A stretch of DNA of 64,000 bases from Streptomyces cadmiisoli (GCF_003261055.1 NZ_CP030073.1:5952001-6016000), one strand, 5' to 3'. Counted from the first letter of the stretch, positions 33,871 to 44,137 are shown. Program-made: numbers and translations. Notes: generated from the sequence alone by a model not told the origin.

Positions 33871-33900
33871 GGTGACCCTCCGTGGCCTGATCGGGTCACC
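33871..33900. promoter_or_regulatory. Inverted repeat upstream of the FAD reductase
   Basis: GGTGACCC (33871-33878) and GGGTCACC (33893-33900) form a perfect 8-bp dyad with a 14-bp spacer, centred ~83 bp before the GTG at 33969. It could be an operator or a leader stem; I do not recognise the cognate factor. Confidence 0.45.
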
Positions 33901-33968
33901 CCCTCTTCCCCCATCACGCTGCGTGCGGGACGCTCGCAGGTGGCTGAACGTTCACGAGGAGGCATCAA

Positions 33969-35234
33969 GTGGTCGACGCGGATCAGACATTCGTCATCGT
34001 CGGTGGCGGACTGGCCGGCGCCAAGGCGGCCGAAACGCTTCGCGCGGAGGGGTTCACCGGCCGCGTGATACTGATCTGCGACGAGCGCGACCATCCGTAC
34101 GAACGCCCGGCGTTGTCCAAGGGCTACCTCCTCGGCAAGGAGGAGCGCGACACCGTCTTCGTGCACGAGCCCGCCTGGTACGCGCGCAACGACATCGAGC
34201 TGCACCTCGGCCAGACCGTCGACGCCATCGACCGCACGGCCCGGACGGTCCGCTTCGGCGAGGACGGCACGGTCGTCCGCTACGACAAGCTGCTGCTGGC
34301 CACGGGAGCCGAGCCGCGCCGGCTGGACGTCCCGGGCACCGACCTCGCGGGTGTCCACCATCTGCGCCGCCTCGCCCACGCCGAACGGCTCAAGGGCGTC
34401 CTCGCCTCCCTCGGCCGGGACAACGGCCACCTCGTGATCGCCGGTGCCGGCTGGATCGGCCTGGAGATCGCCGCCGCGGCCCGCCAGTACGGCGCCGAGG
34501 TCACCGTCGTCGAGCCGGAGCCGACCCCGCTGCACGGCGTCCTCGGCCCCGAACTGGGGATGATCTTCGCCGAGCTGCACCGCGAGCACGGTGTCCGCTT
34601 CCGCTTCGGCGTCCGGCTGACCGAGATCATCGGCCAGGACGGCATGGTCCTGGCGGCCCGGACCGACGACGGGGAGGAGCACCCCGCCCACGACGTGCTC
34701 GCCGCGATCGGCGCGGCGCCGCGGGTCTCCCTCGCCGAGGCGGCCGGACTGGAGCTGGCCGACCGCTCCGGGGGCGGGGGCGTCCTGGTCGACGAGAGCC
34801 TGCGCTCCTCCGACCCCGACATCTACGTCGCCGGCGACGCCGCGGCCTTCCCGCACGCCCTGTTCGGCACCCGGCTGCGGGTGGAGCACTGGGCCAACGC
34901 GCTGAACGGCGGTCCGGCGGCGGCCCGGGCCATGCTGGGCCGGGAGGTCGTCTACGACCGCGTGCCCTACTTCTTCTCCGACCAGTACGACCTCGGGATG
35001 GAGTACTCCGGATGGGCGCCGCCGGGGTCGTACGACCAGGTGGTGATCCGGGGCGACGCCGGCAAGCGCGAGTTCATCGCGTTCTGGCTGTCCGAGGGCC
35101 GGGTGCTGGCCGGGATGAACGTCAATGTGTGGGACGTCACAGAGCACGTCCAGAAACTGATCCGGTCACGGGCCGAGGTGGACACGGAGGCGCTGGCGGA
35201 CCCGCACGTGCCGCTGGAGACCCTCGTGCCCTAG
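33969..35234 (+). CDS. FAD-dependent NAD(P)H–ferredoxin/rhodocoxin reductase-like oxidoreductase
   Basis: 421 aa. FAD site V-G-G-G-L-A-G-A-K-A-A near 10-20, E-R-P-x-L-S-K-G-Y-L (family contact loop), NAD(P) site G-A-G-W-I-G-L-E-I-A-A-A near 160, FAD-closing Y-V-A-G-D-A-A-A, then the C-terminal reductase domain (P-Y-F-F-S-D-Q-Y-D-L-G-M-E-Y). The last is typical of reductases feeding ferredoxins of cytochrome P450 or dioxygenase systems. There is no ferredoxin or P450 gene next to it, so the partner is elsewhere. GTG 33969 follows GGAGGCATCAA. Confidence 0.9.
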   Translation: MVDADQTFVIVGGGLAGAKAAETLRAEGFTGRVILICDERDHPYERPALSKGYLLGKEERDTVFVHEPAWYARNDIELHLGQTVDAIDRTARTVRFGEDGTVVRYDKLLLATGAEPRRLDVPGTDLAGVHHLRRLAHAERLKGVLASLGRDNGHLVIAGAGWIGLEIAAAARQYGAEVTVVEPEPTPLHGVLGPELGMIFAELHREHGVRFRFGVRLTEIIGQDGMVLAARTDDGEEHPAHDVLAAIGAAPRVSLAEAAGLELADRSGGGGVLVDESLRSSDPDIYVAGDAAAFPHALFGTRLRVEHWANALNGGPAAARAMLGREVVYDRVPYFFSDQYDLGMEYSGWAPPGSYDQVVIRGDAGKREFIAFWLSEGRVLAGMNVNVWDVTEHVQKLIRSRAEVDTEALADPHVPLETLVP

Positions 35235-35324
35235 GCGCATCGCCCCGTGGCGCGGTTCCGGGGCACCCCGGAACCCGGCCGGGCTCGCCCCGGCGCTGTC
35301 GGTCCGGCCCCGTAGACTCACCTC

Positions 35325-37226
35325 GTGGCAGGACGGATCAACGACGAGGACGTGAAGGCGGTACGGGACGCGGTCCCGATCGACGCCGTGGTGTCCGAGT
35401 ACCTCCAGCTGCGCAACGCGGGCGGCGGCAACCTCAAGGGCCTGTGCCCGTTCCACGACGAGAAGTCACCGTCCTTCCAGGTCAGCCCCAGCAAGGGCCT
35501 CTTCCACTGCTTCGGCTGCCAGGAGGGCGGCGACACCCTCACCTTCGTGATGAAGGTCGACCACCTCTCCTTCTCGGAGGCCGTCGAGCGGCTCGCCGCC
35601 CAGGCCGGCATCACCCTGCGCTACGAGGAGGGCGGGTACAACCCGGCCCACCAGCGCGGCGAGCGGATCCGCCTGGTCGAGGCCCACAAGATCGCCGCGG
35701 AGTGGTACGCGGAGCAGCTCGCCACCGGCCCGGAGGCGGAGGCCGGCCGGGTCTTCCTCGCCGACCGCGGCTTCGACCAGGCCGCCGCCGTCCACTTCGG
35801 CGTCGGCTACAGCCCGCAGGGCTGGGACCACCTCACCCGGTATCTGCGCGGCAAGGGCTTCACCGACAAGGAGCTGCTGCTCTCCGGCCTCTCCCAGGAG
35901 GGCCGGCGCGGCCCCATCGACCGCTTCCGCGGCCGGCTGATGTGGCCGATCCGCGACATCGGCGGCGAGGTGGTCGGCTTCGGCGCGCGAAAGCTCTACG
36001 AGGCGGACAACGGGCCGAAGTACCTGAACACGCCCGAAACCGCCATCTATCGCAAGTCGCAGGTCCTCTACGGCATCGACCTCGCGAAGAAGGACATCGC
36101 CAAGGCCAGCCGCGCGGTCGTCGTCGAGGGCTACACCGACGTCATGGCCTGCCACCTGGCCGGCGTCACCACCGCCATCGCGACCTGCGGCACGGCGTTC
36201 GGCGGCGACCACATCAAGATCCTGCGCCGTCTGCTGATGGACAACGGCTCGGCCCGTGTGATCTTCACCTTCGACGGCGACGCGGCCGGCCAGAAGGCGG
36301 CGCTGCGGGCCTTCGAGGACGACCAGAAGTTCGCCGCCGAGACCTACATCGCCGTCGCCCCGGACGGCATGGACCCCTGCGATCTGCGCCTGGCCAAGGG
36401 CGACGAGGCGGTGGCCGAGCTGGTCGAACCGCGCACCCCGCTGTTCGAGTTCGCGCTGCGCCAGATCGTCGTCCGCTACGACCTGGACACCCCGGCGGGC
36501 CGGGCGGCCGCGCTGGACGAGGCCGCGCCCGTCGTCGCCCGCATCAAGAACAGCGGCGCCCAGCACGAGGTCGCGGTCCAGCTCGCCGGCATGCTCGGCA
36601 TCCTCGACACGCAGTTCGTGGTCAAGCGGGTCGCCCAGCTGGCCCGTTGGGCCCGTGACCGCGGCGGCAAGGGCCCGGCGCCCGCCCGCGCCCCCCAGCA
36701 GCAGTACGAGCCGGCCGCCCGTCCCTCCGCGGCGGGCCCGGCCCTGCACCTGCGCAACCCCGTCCACGCCACCGAACGCGAGCTGCTCAAACTCGCCCTC
36801 CAGCGCCCGGAGCTGGTCTCCCCGGCGTTCGACGCGTACGGCGTGGACGAGTTCACCGCCCCGCCCTACGCCGCGGTGCGCCAGGCCGTCCTGGACGCGG
36901 GCGGCGCCGAGTACGGCGTGCAGGACCCCCAGGAGTACCTGGTCCGGGTGCGGGACGCGGCGCCCGACGACACCGTGCGCGCCGTGGTCACGGAGCTGGC
37001 CGTCGAGGCGATCATGCGCCGCACGGTCGACGAGGCGTACGCGGGCGACCAGCTCGTCATGGTCCGCCGCCGCGCCGTGGACCGCCGCATCCAGGACGTC
37101 CAGAGCACCCTGGCCCGGCTGGGCAGTGCCGGGGACCCGGCCCGACTCGCGGCCGTGCAGAACGAGTTGTGGGTGCTCCAGCAGTACGGACAGGCACTCC
37201 GGGAGCAGGGCGCGGCCGCTCTCTGA
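35325..37226 (+). CDS. dnaG: DNA primase
   Basis: 633 aa. Zinc-binding domain with Cys41-x2-His44 and Cys62-x2-Cys65 (C-P-F-H and C-F-G-C), then the RNA polymerase domain with the primase basic motif, Toprim E-G-Y-T-D-V-M and metal Asp pair in F-D-G-D-A-A-G, and a C-terminal helicase-binding domain from about 480. It makes RNA primers at the replication fork with DnaB. GTG 35325 gives the normal M-A-G-R-I N-terminus. The order dgt–(reductase)–dnaG–sigma is conserved in actinomycetes as I recall. The next gene starts 266 bp downstream. Confidence 0.97.
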   Translation: MAGRINDEDVKAVRDAVPIDAVVSEYLQLRNAGGGNLKGLCPFHDEKSPSFQVSPSKGLFHCFGCQEGGDTLTFVMKVDHLSFSEAVERLAAQAGITLRYEEGGYNPAHQRGERIRLVEAHKIAAEWYAEQLATGPEAEAGRVFLADRGFDQAAAVHFGVGYSPQGWDHLTRYLRGKGFTDKELLLSGLSQEGRRGPIDRFRGRLMWPIRDIGGEVVGFGARKLYEADNGPKYLNTPETAIYRKSQVLYGIDLAKKDIAKASRAVVVEGYTDVMACHLAGVTTAIATCGTAFGGDHIKILRRLLMDNGSARVIFTFDGDAAGQKAALRAFEDDQKFAAETYIAVAPDGMDPCDLRLAKGDEAVAELVEPRTPLFEFALRQIVVRYDLDTPAGRAAALDEAAPVVARIKNSGAQHEVAVQLAGMLGILDTQFVVKRVAQLARWARDRGGKGPAPARAPQQQYEPAARPSAAGPALHLRNPVHATERELLKLALQRPELVSPAFDAYGVDEFTAPPYAAVRQAVLDAGGAEYGVQDPQEYLVRVRDAAPDDTVRAVVTELAVEAIMRRTVDEAYAGDQLVMVRRRAVDRRIQDVQSTLARLGSAGDPARLAAVQNELWVLQQYGQALREQGAAAL

Positions 37227-37492
37227 GCCCCGGCGGGCGGAGGCTGTCACCGTCCGGTCACCGAGCGGAAGCAAAAAGTCACCGCACGCCCCTCGTGGCG
37301 GAGATGTGTCTTACCCCACACTGGGTTCCGGTGCCTGAGTCCTCGGAGCGCGGCCGATCCGTCCCCCACGGGTCCTTCACCCCCGCTGTTCCGCTCATCG
37401 CGTTCGGGACGGAAAGCGGCGAGGCCGCCGACTCCGCCCCCCGAGCAGCGCTGCCGTACCACTCAGCAGCGATCATCCTGGAGGTCGCCCCC

Positions 37493-38629
37493 GTGCAGAC
37501 CCAGACCCTCAGCCAGACCGACATCGCCACCGACGGCGCGGAACCGGGCGCGGAGCCCGGCATGCTCGCGGCCGTGCCGCCGCAGAGCCGTGCCGCGCAC
37601 CACCCGGAGGCGGGGACGGACGGTGAGGCGCAGGTTCCGGCCGAGCCGCCCACCGACGCCGGCGAGGTCGTCCCCGAGCCCGTCGAACCACCCCTGCCGG
37701 GCCGGGTCGACAACAGCGGGCCCTCCTCGGACCTGTTCCGCCAGTACCTGCGCGAGATCGGCCGTATCCCGCTGCTCACCGCGGCCGAGGAGGTCGAACT
37801 CGCCCGCCGGGTCGAGGCCGGCCTGTTCGCCGAGGAGAAGCTGGGCAGCACCCCCGACCTGGACTCGCAGCTGGCCCTGGACCTGGACCGGCTCGTCGTG
37901 ATGGGCCGGATGGCCAAGCGGCGGCTGATCGAGGCGAACCTGCGGCTCGTCGTGTCCGTGGCCAAGCGGTACGTCGGCCGCGGGCTGACCATGCTCGACC
38001 TGGTGCAGGAAGGGAACCTCGGGCTGATCCGGGCGGTCGAGAAGTTCGACTACGCCCGCGGCTACAAGTTCTCCACCTACGCCACCTGGTGGATCCGCCA
38101 GGCGATGTCCCGCGCGCTCGCCGACCAGGCCCGCACGATCCGCGTCCCGGTGCACGTCGTCGAGCTGATCAACCGGGTCGTCCGGGTCCAGCGCCGCATG
38201 CTCCAGGAGCGCGGCTACGAGCCGACCCCCGAGGAGGTCGCCGACCACCTCGACCTGCTGCCGGAGCGGGTCAGCGAGGTGCTGCGCCTCGCGCAGGAAC
38301 CGGTCTCGCTGCACGCCCCGGTGGGCGAGGAGGACGACGTCGCCCTCGGTGACCTCATCGAGGACGGCGACGCCGCCAGCCCCGTCGAGTCCGCCGCGTT
38401 CCTGCTGCTCAGGGAGCATCTGGAGGCGGTCCTGTCGACGCTCGGGGAGCGGGAGCGCAAGGTCGTGCAGCTCCGCTACGGCCTCGCCGACGGACGGCCC
38501 CGCACGCTGGAGGAGATCGGCCGCATCTTCGGCGTGACCCGGGAGCGCATACGGCAGATCGAGTCCAAGACCCTGAACAAGCTCAGGGACCACGCCTTCG
38601 CCGACCAACTGCGCGGCTATCTGGACTGA
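37493..38629 (+). CDS. hrdA: RNA polymerase principal-type sigma factor (HrdA-like)
   Basis: 378-aa group 1/2 sigma-70. A poorly conserved acidic N-terminus (1-75) precedes region 1.2 ([18 protein letters not shown]). Region 2 has [17 protein letters not shown] and Y-A-T-W-W-I-R-Q-A (-10 recognition and melting); then region 3, and region 4 helix-turn-helix [13 protein letters not shown] 37493 is set by GGAGG 8 nt upstream; the open frame extends further left through untranslated leader. Position next to dnaG matches hrdA of S. coelicolor rather than essential hrdB; the exact paralogue is inferred. Confidence 0.88.
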   Translation: MQTQTLSQTDIATDGAEPGAEPGMLAAVPPQSRAAHHPEAGTDGEAQVPAEPPTDAGEVVPEPVEPPLPGRVDNSGPSSDLFRQYLREIGRIPLLTAAEEVELARRVEAGLFAEEKLGSTPDLDSQLALDLDRLVVMGRMAKRRLIEANLRLVVSVAKRYVGRGLTMLDLVQEGNLGLIRAVEKFDYARGYKFSTYATWWIRQAMSRALADQARTIRVPVHVVELINRVVRVQRRMLQERGYEPTPEEVADHLDLLPERVSEVLRLAQEPVSLHAPVGEEDDVALGDLIEDGDAASPVESAAFLLLREHLEAVLSTLGERERKVVQLRYGLADGRPRTLEEIGRIFGVTRERIRQIESKTLNKLRDHAFADQLRGYLD

Positions 38630-38660
38630 CCGGGGGCCGCCGGACGGCGGCGGCCCCCGG
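38630..38660. terminator. Terminator hairpin after the sigma-factor gene
   Basis: CCGGGGGCCGCCG (38630-38642) pairs perfectly with CGGCGGCCCCCGG (38648-38660), loop 5 nt, starting at the end of the sigma-factor stop codon. It serves the + strand transcript. Confidence 0.85.
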
Positions 38661-38666
38661 GACGGT

Positions 38667-38720
38667 CAGGGCCTGTTCCGACGATTCCCGTCTGCCACGC
38701 GAATCGTCGGACAGGCCCTG
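38667..38720. repeat. Long palindromic element (20-bp arms) between convergent genes
   Basis: The arm at 38667-38687 and the arm at 38701-38720 are reverse complements over 20 bp, except for one extra T in the left arm. The loop is 13 nt and the core is GGGCCTGT-CCGACGATTC. A further GGCCCTAGGGCC palindrome follows at 38726-38737. It separates the convergent sigma-factor and ABC genes, so it may be a bidirectional terminator, but length and sequence also suit a small mobile palindrome. Confidence 0.7.
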
Positions 38721-38745
38721 CTGACGGCCCTAGGGCCGACCGGCC

Positions 38746-40674
38746 CTAGTCGACCTCCGCGACCGCCTGCGCGAACTGCGCCTTGTACAGCCGCGCGTAC
38801 GCCCCGTCCAGGGCGAGCAGTTCCGTGTGCGCGCCCTGTTCGACGATGGAGCCGTTCTCCATCACGAGGATGGTGTCCGCGTCCCGGATCGTCGACAGAC
38901 GGTGCGCGATGACGAACGACGTCCGCCCGTGGGCCAGTTTGGCCATCGCCTTCTGGATCAGCACCTCGGTACGGGTGTCCACCGAGGACGTCGCCTCGTC
39001 CAGCACCAGGATCACCGGGTCGGACAGGAACGCCCGCGCGATGGTGATGAGCTGCTTCTCACCGGCGCTGACCCCGGTGCCCTCGTCGTCGAGCACGGTG
39101 TCGTAGCCGTCCGGCAGCGTGCGGACGAACCGGTCCGCGTGGGCCGCCCGCGCCGCCTCCTCGATCTCCCCGCGGGTGACCTTCGACGCGGCGCCGTACG
39201 CGATGTTCTCGGCGATGGTGCCGCCGAACAGCCAGGTGTCCTGGAGCACCATGCCGATCCCGGCGCGCAGTTCGTCGCGGGACATCTTCGCGATGTCGAC
39301 GCCGTCGAGGGTGATGCGCCCGCCGGAGACCTCGTAGAACCGCATGAGCAGATTCACCAGCGTGGTCTTGCCCGCTCCGGTCGGCCCCACGATGGCGACC
39401 GTGTGCCCGGGATCCACCGTGAGCGAAAGATCCTCGATGAGCGGCTTGTCCGGGTCGTACCGGAAGGACACGCCCTCCAGCGCCACCCGCCCGCGCAGGT
39501 CCTCCGGCCGGGCGCCCGGCACCGGGTCCTGCGACTGCTCCTGCGCGTCGAGGAGTTCGAAGATCCGCTCGGCGGAGGCGACGCCGGACTGCACCAGGTT
39601 CGCCATCGACGCGATCTGCGTCAGCGGCATCGAGAACTGCCGCGAGTACTGGATGAAGGCCTGCACGTCGCCGATCGACAGCGACCCGGTCGCCACCCGG
39701 ACCCCGCCCACGACGGCGACCAGCACGTAGTTCAGGTTCGACACGAACATCATCAGCGGCTGCATGACGCCGCTGTTGAACTGCGCCTTGAACCCGGCCT
39801 CGTAGAGCGCGTCGTTCTGCTCGGCGAAGTGCCGTGCCGACTCCTGCTGCCGCCCGAACACCTTCACCAGCGTGTGCCCGGTGTACATCTCCTCGATGTG
39901 CGCGTTCAGCTTGCCGGTCGTGCGCCACTGCTCCACGAAGTGCGGCTGCGACCGCTTGCCCACCAGCGTCGCCACGTACAGCGACAGCGGCACGGTCACC
40001 AGCGCCACCAGCGCGAGGATCCACGACACCCAGAACATCATCGCCAGCACACCGATGATGGTCAGCAGCGAGTTGATGAGCTGGCCCATCGACTGCTGGA
40101 GGGTCTGGCCGATGTTGTCGATGTCGTTGGTGGCGCGGCTGAGCACCTCGCCCCGCTGCCGCCGGTCGAAGTACGACAGCGGCAGCCGCGACAGCTTCGT
40201 CTGCACGTCCTCGCGCATCCGGTACATCGTCCGGTTGACCGCCCGGTTCACCAGCCGGGTCGCCACCGCCATCAGCAGACCCGCGGCGAGGAACACGGCG
40301 AGCGCCAGCAGCAGGACGTTGCCGACCGCGGTGAAGTCGATGCCCTCGCCCGGCGTGAAGTCCGTGCTGCGCAGCATGTCGGCGACGCCGTCGTCGCCGC
40401 CCTCCCGCATCGCGTCGAGGGCCTGCTCCTTGGTCTGCCCGCCCGGCAGGTCCCGCCCGACGATGCCGGCGAACACCAGGTCGGTGGCCTGCCCGAGGAT
40501 CTTCGGTCCGACCACCGACAGCGCCACGCTGACCACCACGCACCCGAGCAGCGCGTAGATGGTCAGCCGCTCGGGCCGGAAGTGCCCGACGAGGCGCCGG
40601 CCCGACGCCTTGAACTCGATCGAGCGGTTCTCGGGGCCGGTCCCGGCCATCATCCGTCCCATGGGACCGGCCAT
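38746..40674 (-). CDS. ABC exporter half-transporter, ATP-competent subunit
   Basis: 642 aa: six-helix type-IV exporter membrane domain, then an ABC ATPase. Walker A is G-P-T-G-A-G-K-T-T, Walker B V-I-L-V-L-D-E-A-T-S-S-V-D with the catalytic Glu, and the H-loop is I-A-H-R-L-S. The signature is degenerate (V-S-A-G-E in place of L-S-G-G-Q). It overlaps the partner gene by 1 bp and complements it: this subunit supplies the good Walker B/Glu but a poor signature. Heterodimeric exporters of this kind move drugs, lipids or peptides outward. ATG 40674. Confidence 0.92.
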   Translation of the reverse strand: MAGPMGRMMAGTGPENRSIEFKASGRRLVGHFRPERLTIYALLGCVVVSVALSVVGPKILGQATDLVFAGIVGRDLPGGQTKEQALDAMREGGDDGVADMLRSTDFTPGEGIDFTAVGNVLLLALAVFLAAGLLMAVATRLVNRAVNRTMYRMREDVQTKLSRLPLSYFDRRQRGEVLSRATNDIDNIGQTLQQSMGQLINSLLTIIGVLAMMFWVSWILALVALVTVPLSLYVATLVGKRSQPHFVEQWRTTGKLNAHIEEMYTGHTLVKVFGRQQESARHFAEQNDALYEAGFKAQFNSGVMQPLMMFVSNLNYVLVAVVGGVRVATGSLSIGDVQAFIQYSRQFSMPLTQIASMANLVQSGVASAERIFELLDAQEQSQDPVPGARPEDLRGRVALEGVSFRYDPDKPLIEDLSLTVDPGHTVAIVGPTGAGKTTLVNLLMRFYEVSGGRITLDGVDIAKMSRDELRAGIGMVLQDTWLFGGTIAENIAYGAASKVTRGEIEEAARAAHADRFVRTLPDGYDTVLDDEGTGVSAGEKQLITIARAFLSDPVILVLDEATSSVDTRTEVLIQKAMAKLAHGRTSFVIAHRLSTIRDADTILVMENGSIVEQGAHTELLALDGAYARLYKAQFAQAVAEVD

Positions 40675-42407
40675 CAGGCAGCCTCCGCTTCCGTCAGCTG
40701 GGAGAGCACGATCTCCCGGTAGGTCTCGTTGTCCGCCATCAGCTCCTGGTGCCGGCCGGTGCCGACCACCCGGCCCTCGTCGAGGACGACGATCCGGTCG
40801 GCGTCCCGGATGGTCGCCACCCGCTGGGCGACGATCACCACGGTCGCCTCGGCGGTCTCCCGGGCCAGCGCCGCGCGCAGCGCCGCGTCCGTGGCGTAGT
40901 CGAGTGCGGAGAACGAGTCGTCGAAGAGGTAGATCTCCGGGCGCTGGACCAGTGTCCGCGCGATGGCCAGCCGCTGCCGCTGACCGCCGGAGACATTCGT
41001 GCCGCCCTGTGCGATCGGGGCGTCGAGCCCGCCCTCCAGTCCCTGTACGAAGGGCTTGGCCTGCGCCACCTCCAGCGCGTGCCACAGTTCCTCGTCCGTC
41101 GCGTCCGGACTGCCGTACCTGAGGTTGGTCGCCACCGTGCCGGCGAACAGATACGGCTTCTGCGGGACGAGTCCGACGGTCCGGGCCAGCAGCGCGGGTT
41201 CGACGGTGCGCACGTCCACCCCGTCGACGAGCACCGCGCCGTCGGTGGCGTCGAACAGCCGCGGCACCAGCCCCAGCAGGGTGGATTTGCCGCTGCCGGT
41301 GGAGCCGATCACCGCGGTCGTCTCACCCGGCCGGGCCACCAGGTCGACGGCCCGGAGCACGGCCTCCTCGGCACCCGGGTAGCGGAAGCCGGCCCCCCGG
41401 ATCTCCAGATGGCCGTGGCGGCGCAGCTCGACGACCGGGCTGCTCGGCGGGACCACGCTCGACGAGGTGCCGAGCACCTCCTGGACGCGCTCGGCGCACA
41501 CCTCCGCCCGCGGCACCATCATGAACATGAACGTGGCCATCATCACGGACATCACGATCTGCATCAGATACGCGAGATAGGCCGTCAGGTCGCCGATCTC
41601 CATCCCGCCGCCGTCGATCCGGTGCGCACCGAACCAGACCACCGCGATCGACGACAGGTTCACCACCGTCATGACGATCGGGAACATCAGCGCGAGCAGC
41701 CTGCCGGTGCCCAGCGACACCTCCGTCAACTCGGCGTTCGCCCGGCGGAACCGCTCCTCCTCGTAGGCGTCCCGCACGAAGGCGCGGATCACCCGGTTGC
41801 CGGTGATCTGCTCGCGCAGCACCCGGTTCACCGTGTCCAGCCGCTCCTGCATGGACCGGAACAGCGGCCGCAGCCGCCGCACGATCAGCAGCACGCAGAC
41901 ACCGAGCACGGGAACCACGGCGACCAGCACCCCGGACAGCGGTACGTCCAGGCCGAGCGCCATGACGATGCCGCCGACGCACATGATCGGCGCCGACACC
42001 ATCAGTGTGAACGTCATCAGGGCCAGCATCTGCACCTGCTGCACGTCGTTGGTGGTCCGGGTGATCAGTGACGGGGCGCCGAAGTGGCCGACCTCGCGGG
42101 CGGAGAACGACTGCACCCGGTCGAACACATCGGCCCGCACGTCCCGGCCGAGCGCGGCGGCCGTGCGCGCGCCGTAGTAGACGGCACCGATGTTGCAGAC
42201 GACCTGGGCGAGCGAGACGCCGATCATCACGGCGCCGAACGTCAGGATGTAGCCGCTGTCACCGTTGACGACACCGTTGTCGATGATGTCCGCGTTGAGG
42301 GTGGGCAGGTAGAGCGTGGCGCAGGTCTGCACGAACTGCAGCAGCACCAGGAAGGTGATGGGTCTCTTGTAGGGCCTGAGATAGGTCCGCAGAAGTCGTA
42401 TGAGCAC
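40674..42407 (-). CDS. ABC exporter half-transporter, degenerate-site subunit
   Basis: 577 aa, first gene of the exporter pair. Six membrane helices precede an ATPase domain with Walker A I-G-S-T-G-S-G-K-S-T, signature N-V-S-G-G-Q-R-Q-R-L (canonical), and Walker B I-Y-L-F-D-D-S-F-S-A-L-D, where Asp replaces the catalytic Glu. The H-loop has Gln in place of His (V-A-Q-R-V-A). These substitutions mark the non-hydrolytic site of an asymmetric heterodimer such as TM287/288 or BmrCD. ATG 42407; the 102-bp gap upstream separates it from the convergent-side kinase gene, so the promoter must be there. Confidence 0.92.
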   Translation of the reverse strand: MLIRLLRTYLRPYKRPITFLVLLQFVQTCATLYLPTLNADIIDNGVVNGDSGYILTFGAVMIGVSLAQVVCNIGAVYYGARTAAALGRDVRADVFDRVQSFSAREVGHFGAPSLITRTTNDVQQVQMLALMTFTLMVSAPIMCVGGIVMALGLDVPLSGVLVAVVPVLGVCVLLIVRRLRPLFRSMQERLDTVNRVLREQITGNRVIRAFVRDAYEEERFRRANAELTEVSLGTGRLLALMFPIVMTVVNLSSIAVVWFGAHRIDGGGMEIGDLTAYLAYLMQIVMSVMMATFMFMMVPRAEVCAERVQEVLGTSSSVVPPSSPVVELRRHGHLEIRGAGFRYPGAEEAVLRAVDLVARPGETTAVIGSTGSGKSTLLGLVPRLFDATDGAVLVDGVDVRTVEPALLARTVGLVPQKPYLFAGTVATNLRYGSPDATDEELWHALEVAQAKPFVQGLEGGLDAPIAQGGTNVSGGQRQRLAIARTLVQRPEIYLFDDSFSALDYATDAALRAALARETAEATVVIVAQRVATIRDADRIVVLDEGRVVGTGRHQELMADNETYREIVLSQLTEAEAA

Positions 42408-42509
42408 ACTGGTCTCTCGGAGTCGGCGGTGAAGGCAATTGGTTGCCTGTGGCCCCTATCGTCGGACACTCCACCGGTGTTACCTACCGAATTTCCCAGC
42501 GGACGGCTC

Positions 42510-43961
42510 TCACTGCCGGAAGGCCCCCGGGTGGGTCTGCTCCCGCACCGACACGAACTGCTGCCGCACCGCCTGGCCCACCGCCAGTTCCTCACCGGGT
42601 TCCAGCACTTGCGCCACCGGGCCCTGCCAGGCCGGCGGGGTGCGCGGGTCGAGTGTGCCCTGCGACACACCGAGCGCCCACGCCGCCTGCCGGGCCGCGC
42701 CGATCGCCGCGTAGTCCGCGGGCTGCGGCACGACGACCTGCGCCCCGAACAACGCGGGCGCCGAGGCCTGTACGGCGGGCAGTTCGGCGGCCGGTCCGAG
42801 CAGGAAGACCCGCCGCACCTCCACACCCCGGCCGCGCAGCACGTCCAGCGCGTCCGCGAGCCCGCACAGCATGCCCTCGAACGCCGCCCGCGCCAGGTGC
42901 TCGGCCTTCATCGACTCGCGCCGCAGCCCCGCCAGCGTCCCGGCGGTGTGCGGCAGCGCCGGCGTCCGCTCACCCTCCAGATACGGCAGCAGCACAAGAC
43001 CGTGGGCGCCCGGCGTCGACTTCAGCGCGAGGTCGGACAGGCTCTCCAGGTCGGCCAGCCCGAGCAGTTCGGCCGTACCGCGCAGGGTCCGCACGGCGTT
43101 CAGGGTGGTGACCACCGGCAGATGCATCCCGGTGGCGTCGGCCAGCGAAGTGATCATTCCGGTCTGGTCGTACAGCGGCTCGGAATGGACCGCCATCACC
43201 GACCCGGAGGCGCCCAGCGACACCACCGCGTCACCCAGCCCGATCCCCAGCCCGAACGCGGCCGCCATCGTCTCGCCGGTACCGGCGGAGATCAGCAGCC
43301 CCTCGGGAGTCGTACCGGCCGCCTCCGCGGGCCCGATCACCTCGGGCAGCATCACCTGGTGACCGAGTGCCAGCTCGACCAGCTCGGACCGGTAGGCGCC
43401 GATGGCCGCGGACCAGTAGCCGGTCCCGGAGGCCCCGCCGCGATCGGTGGTCCGGCGCACCGGCCGCCCGAGCAACTGCCACACCAGCCAGTCGTGGGCC
43501 TGCATGAGGACGGCCGTGCGCGCGGCGGCGTCGGGTTCGTTCTTGGCGAGCCAGCGCAGCTTGGTCACCGGCTGCGCGGCCTGCGGCACACAGCCCACCG
43601 CCTGCGCCCACGCCTCGCGTCCGCCGAGCGCGTCGATCAGATCGGCCGCCGCCACCTGAGCCCGCTTGTCCCCGCCGACCAGCGCCGGGCGCACGGTGCC
43701 GCCCTGCGAGTCCAGCGGCACGAGCGCGTTCTGCTGCGCGGACACGCCGATGGCCTGCACGCCTTCGAGCAGTCCGCCCCCGGCGGCCTCACCGAGGGAC
43801 AGCAGCCAGGCCTGTGGATCCACATCGCTGGGCCGGCCACCCTCGGGGCCTTCCATCGGATGCGGCGCATAACCCTGCCGCAGCACGGCTCCCGTGTCCG
43901 CGTCGCAGACGACGATACGAGTGAAATCGGGCGAACTGTCCAGCCCAGCGACTATCCCCAT
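42510..43961 (-). CDS. FGGY-family carbohydrate kinase (xylulokinase-like)
   Basis: 483 aa, two-lobed ASKHA sugar kinase. N-lobe starts G-I-V-A-G-L-D-S-S-P-D-F-T; the usual phosphate loop D-x-G-T/S-T is altered to D-S-S-P-D-F-T. The C-lobe has S-L-G-A-S-G-S-V-M-A near 245-255 and the adenosine-binding V-F-L-L-G-P-A-A-E. The family phosphorylates xylulose, gluconate, glycerol or similar; the atypical first loop makes the substrate uncertain. ATG 43961 is used because upstream residues are not family-like. An IS630 element begins 214 bp upstream and could alter its promoter. Confidence 0.85.
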   Translation of the reverse strand: MGIVAGLDSSPDFTRIVVCDADTGAVLRQGYAPHPMEGPEGGRPSDVDPQAWLLSLGEAAGGGLLEGVQAIGVSAQQNALVPLDSQGGTVRPALVGGDKRAQVAAADLIDALGGREAWAQAVGCVPQAAQPVTKLRWLAKNEPDAAARTAVLMQAHDWLVWQLLGRPVRRTTDRGGASGTGYWSAAIGAYRSELVELALGHQVMLPEVIGPAEAAGTTPEGLLISAGTGETMAAAFGLGIGLGDAVVSLGASGSVMAVHSEPLYDQTGMITSLADATGMHLPVVTTLNAVRTLRGTAELLGLADLESLSDLALKSTPGAHGLVLLPYLEGERTPALPHTAGTLAGLRRESMKAEHLARAAFEGMLCGLADALDVLRGRGVEVRRVFLLGPAAELPAVQASAPALFGAQVVVPQPADYAAIGAARQAAWALGVSQGTLDPRTPPAWQGPVAQVLEPGEELAVGQAVRQQFVSVREQTHPGAFRQ

Positions 43962-44086
43962 GGCCAAAATTCTGCCGTACCGGAAGCGATGACCGCGCCG
44001 GGTCGCGCCGCGGTCCCCCGGTCGGGGCCCGGAACCGGGCCGTACTCCAGTGCCGTAGCAGGCAACCTTCGCCCCGTCGCGACGCC

Positions 44087-44137
44087 CGGCAGGCTCCCCC
44101 ACTGCCTGAAAGGCGTGGGAGGTGCCCCCACGACGCC
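44087..44137. repeat. Imperfect hairpin of a common Streptomyces intergenic type
   Basis: GGCAGGCTCCCCCACTGCC, a short loop, then GGCGTGGGAGGTGCCCCC: the arms pair with small bulges. The pattern resembles the CTCCCCCACTGCC/GGTGGGAGGTGCCCCC elements I remember scattered between Streptomyces genes. It lies between the kinase start and the IS element. Confidence 0.45.

Noticed and set aside
37169..37492. N-terminal extension of the sigma factor
   Set aside because: The frame is open but overlaps dnaG, has no sigma-like sequence, and a good GGAGG precedes GTG 37493.
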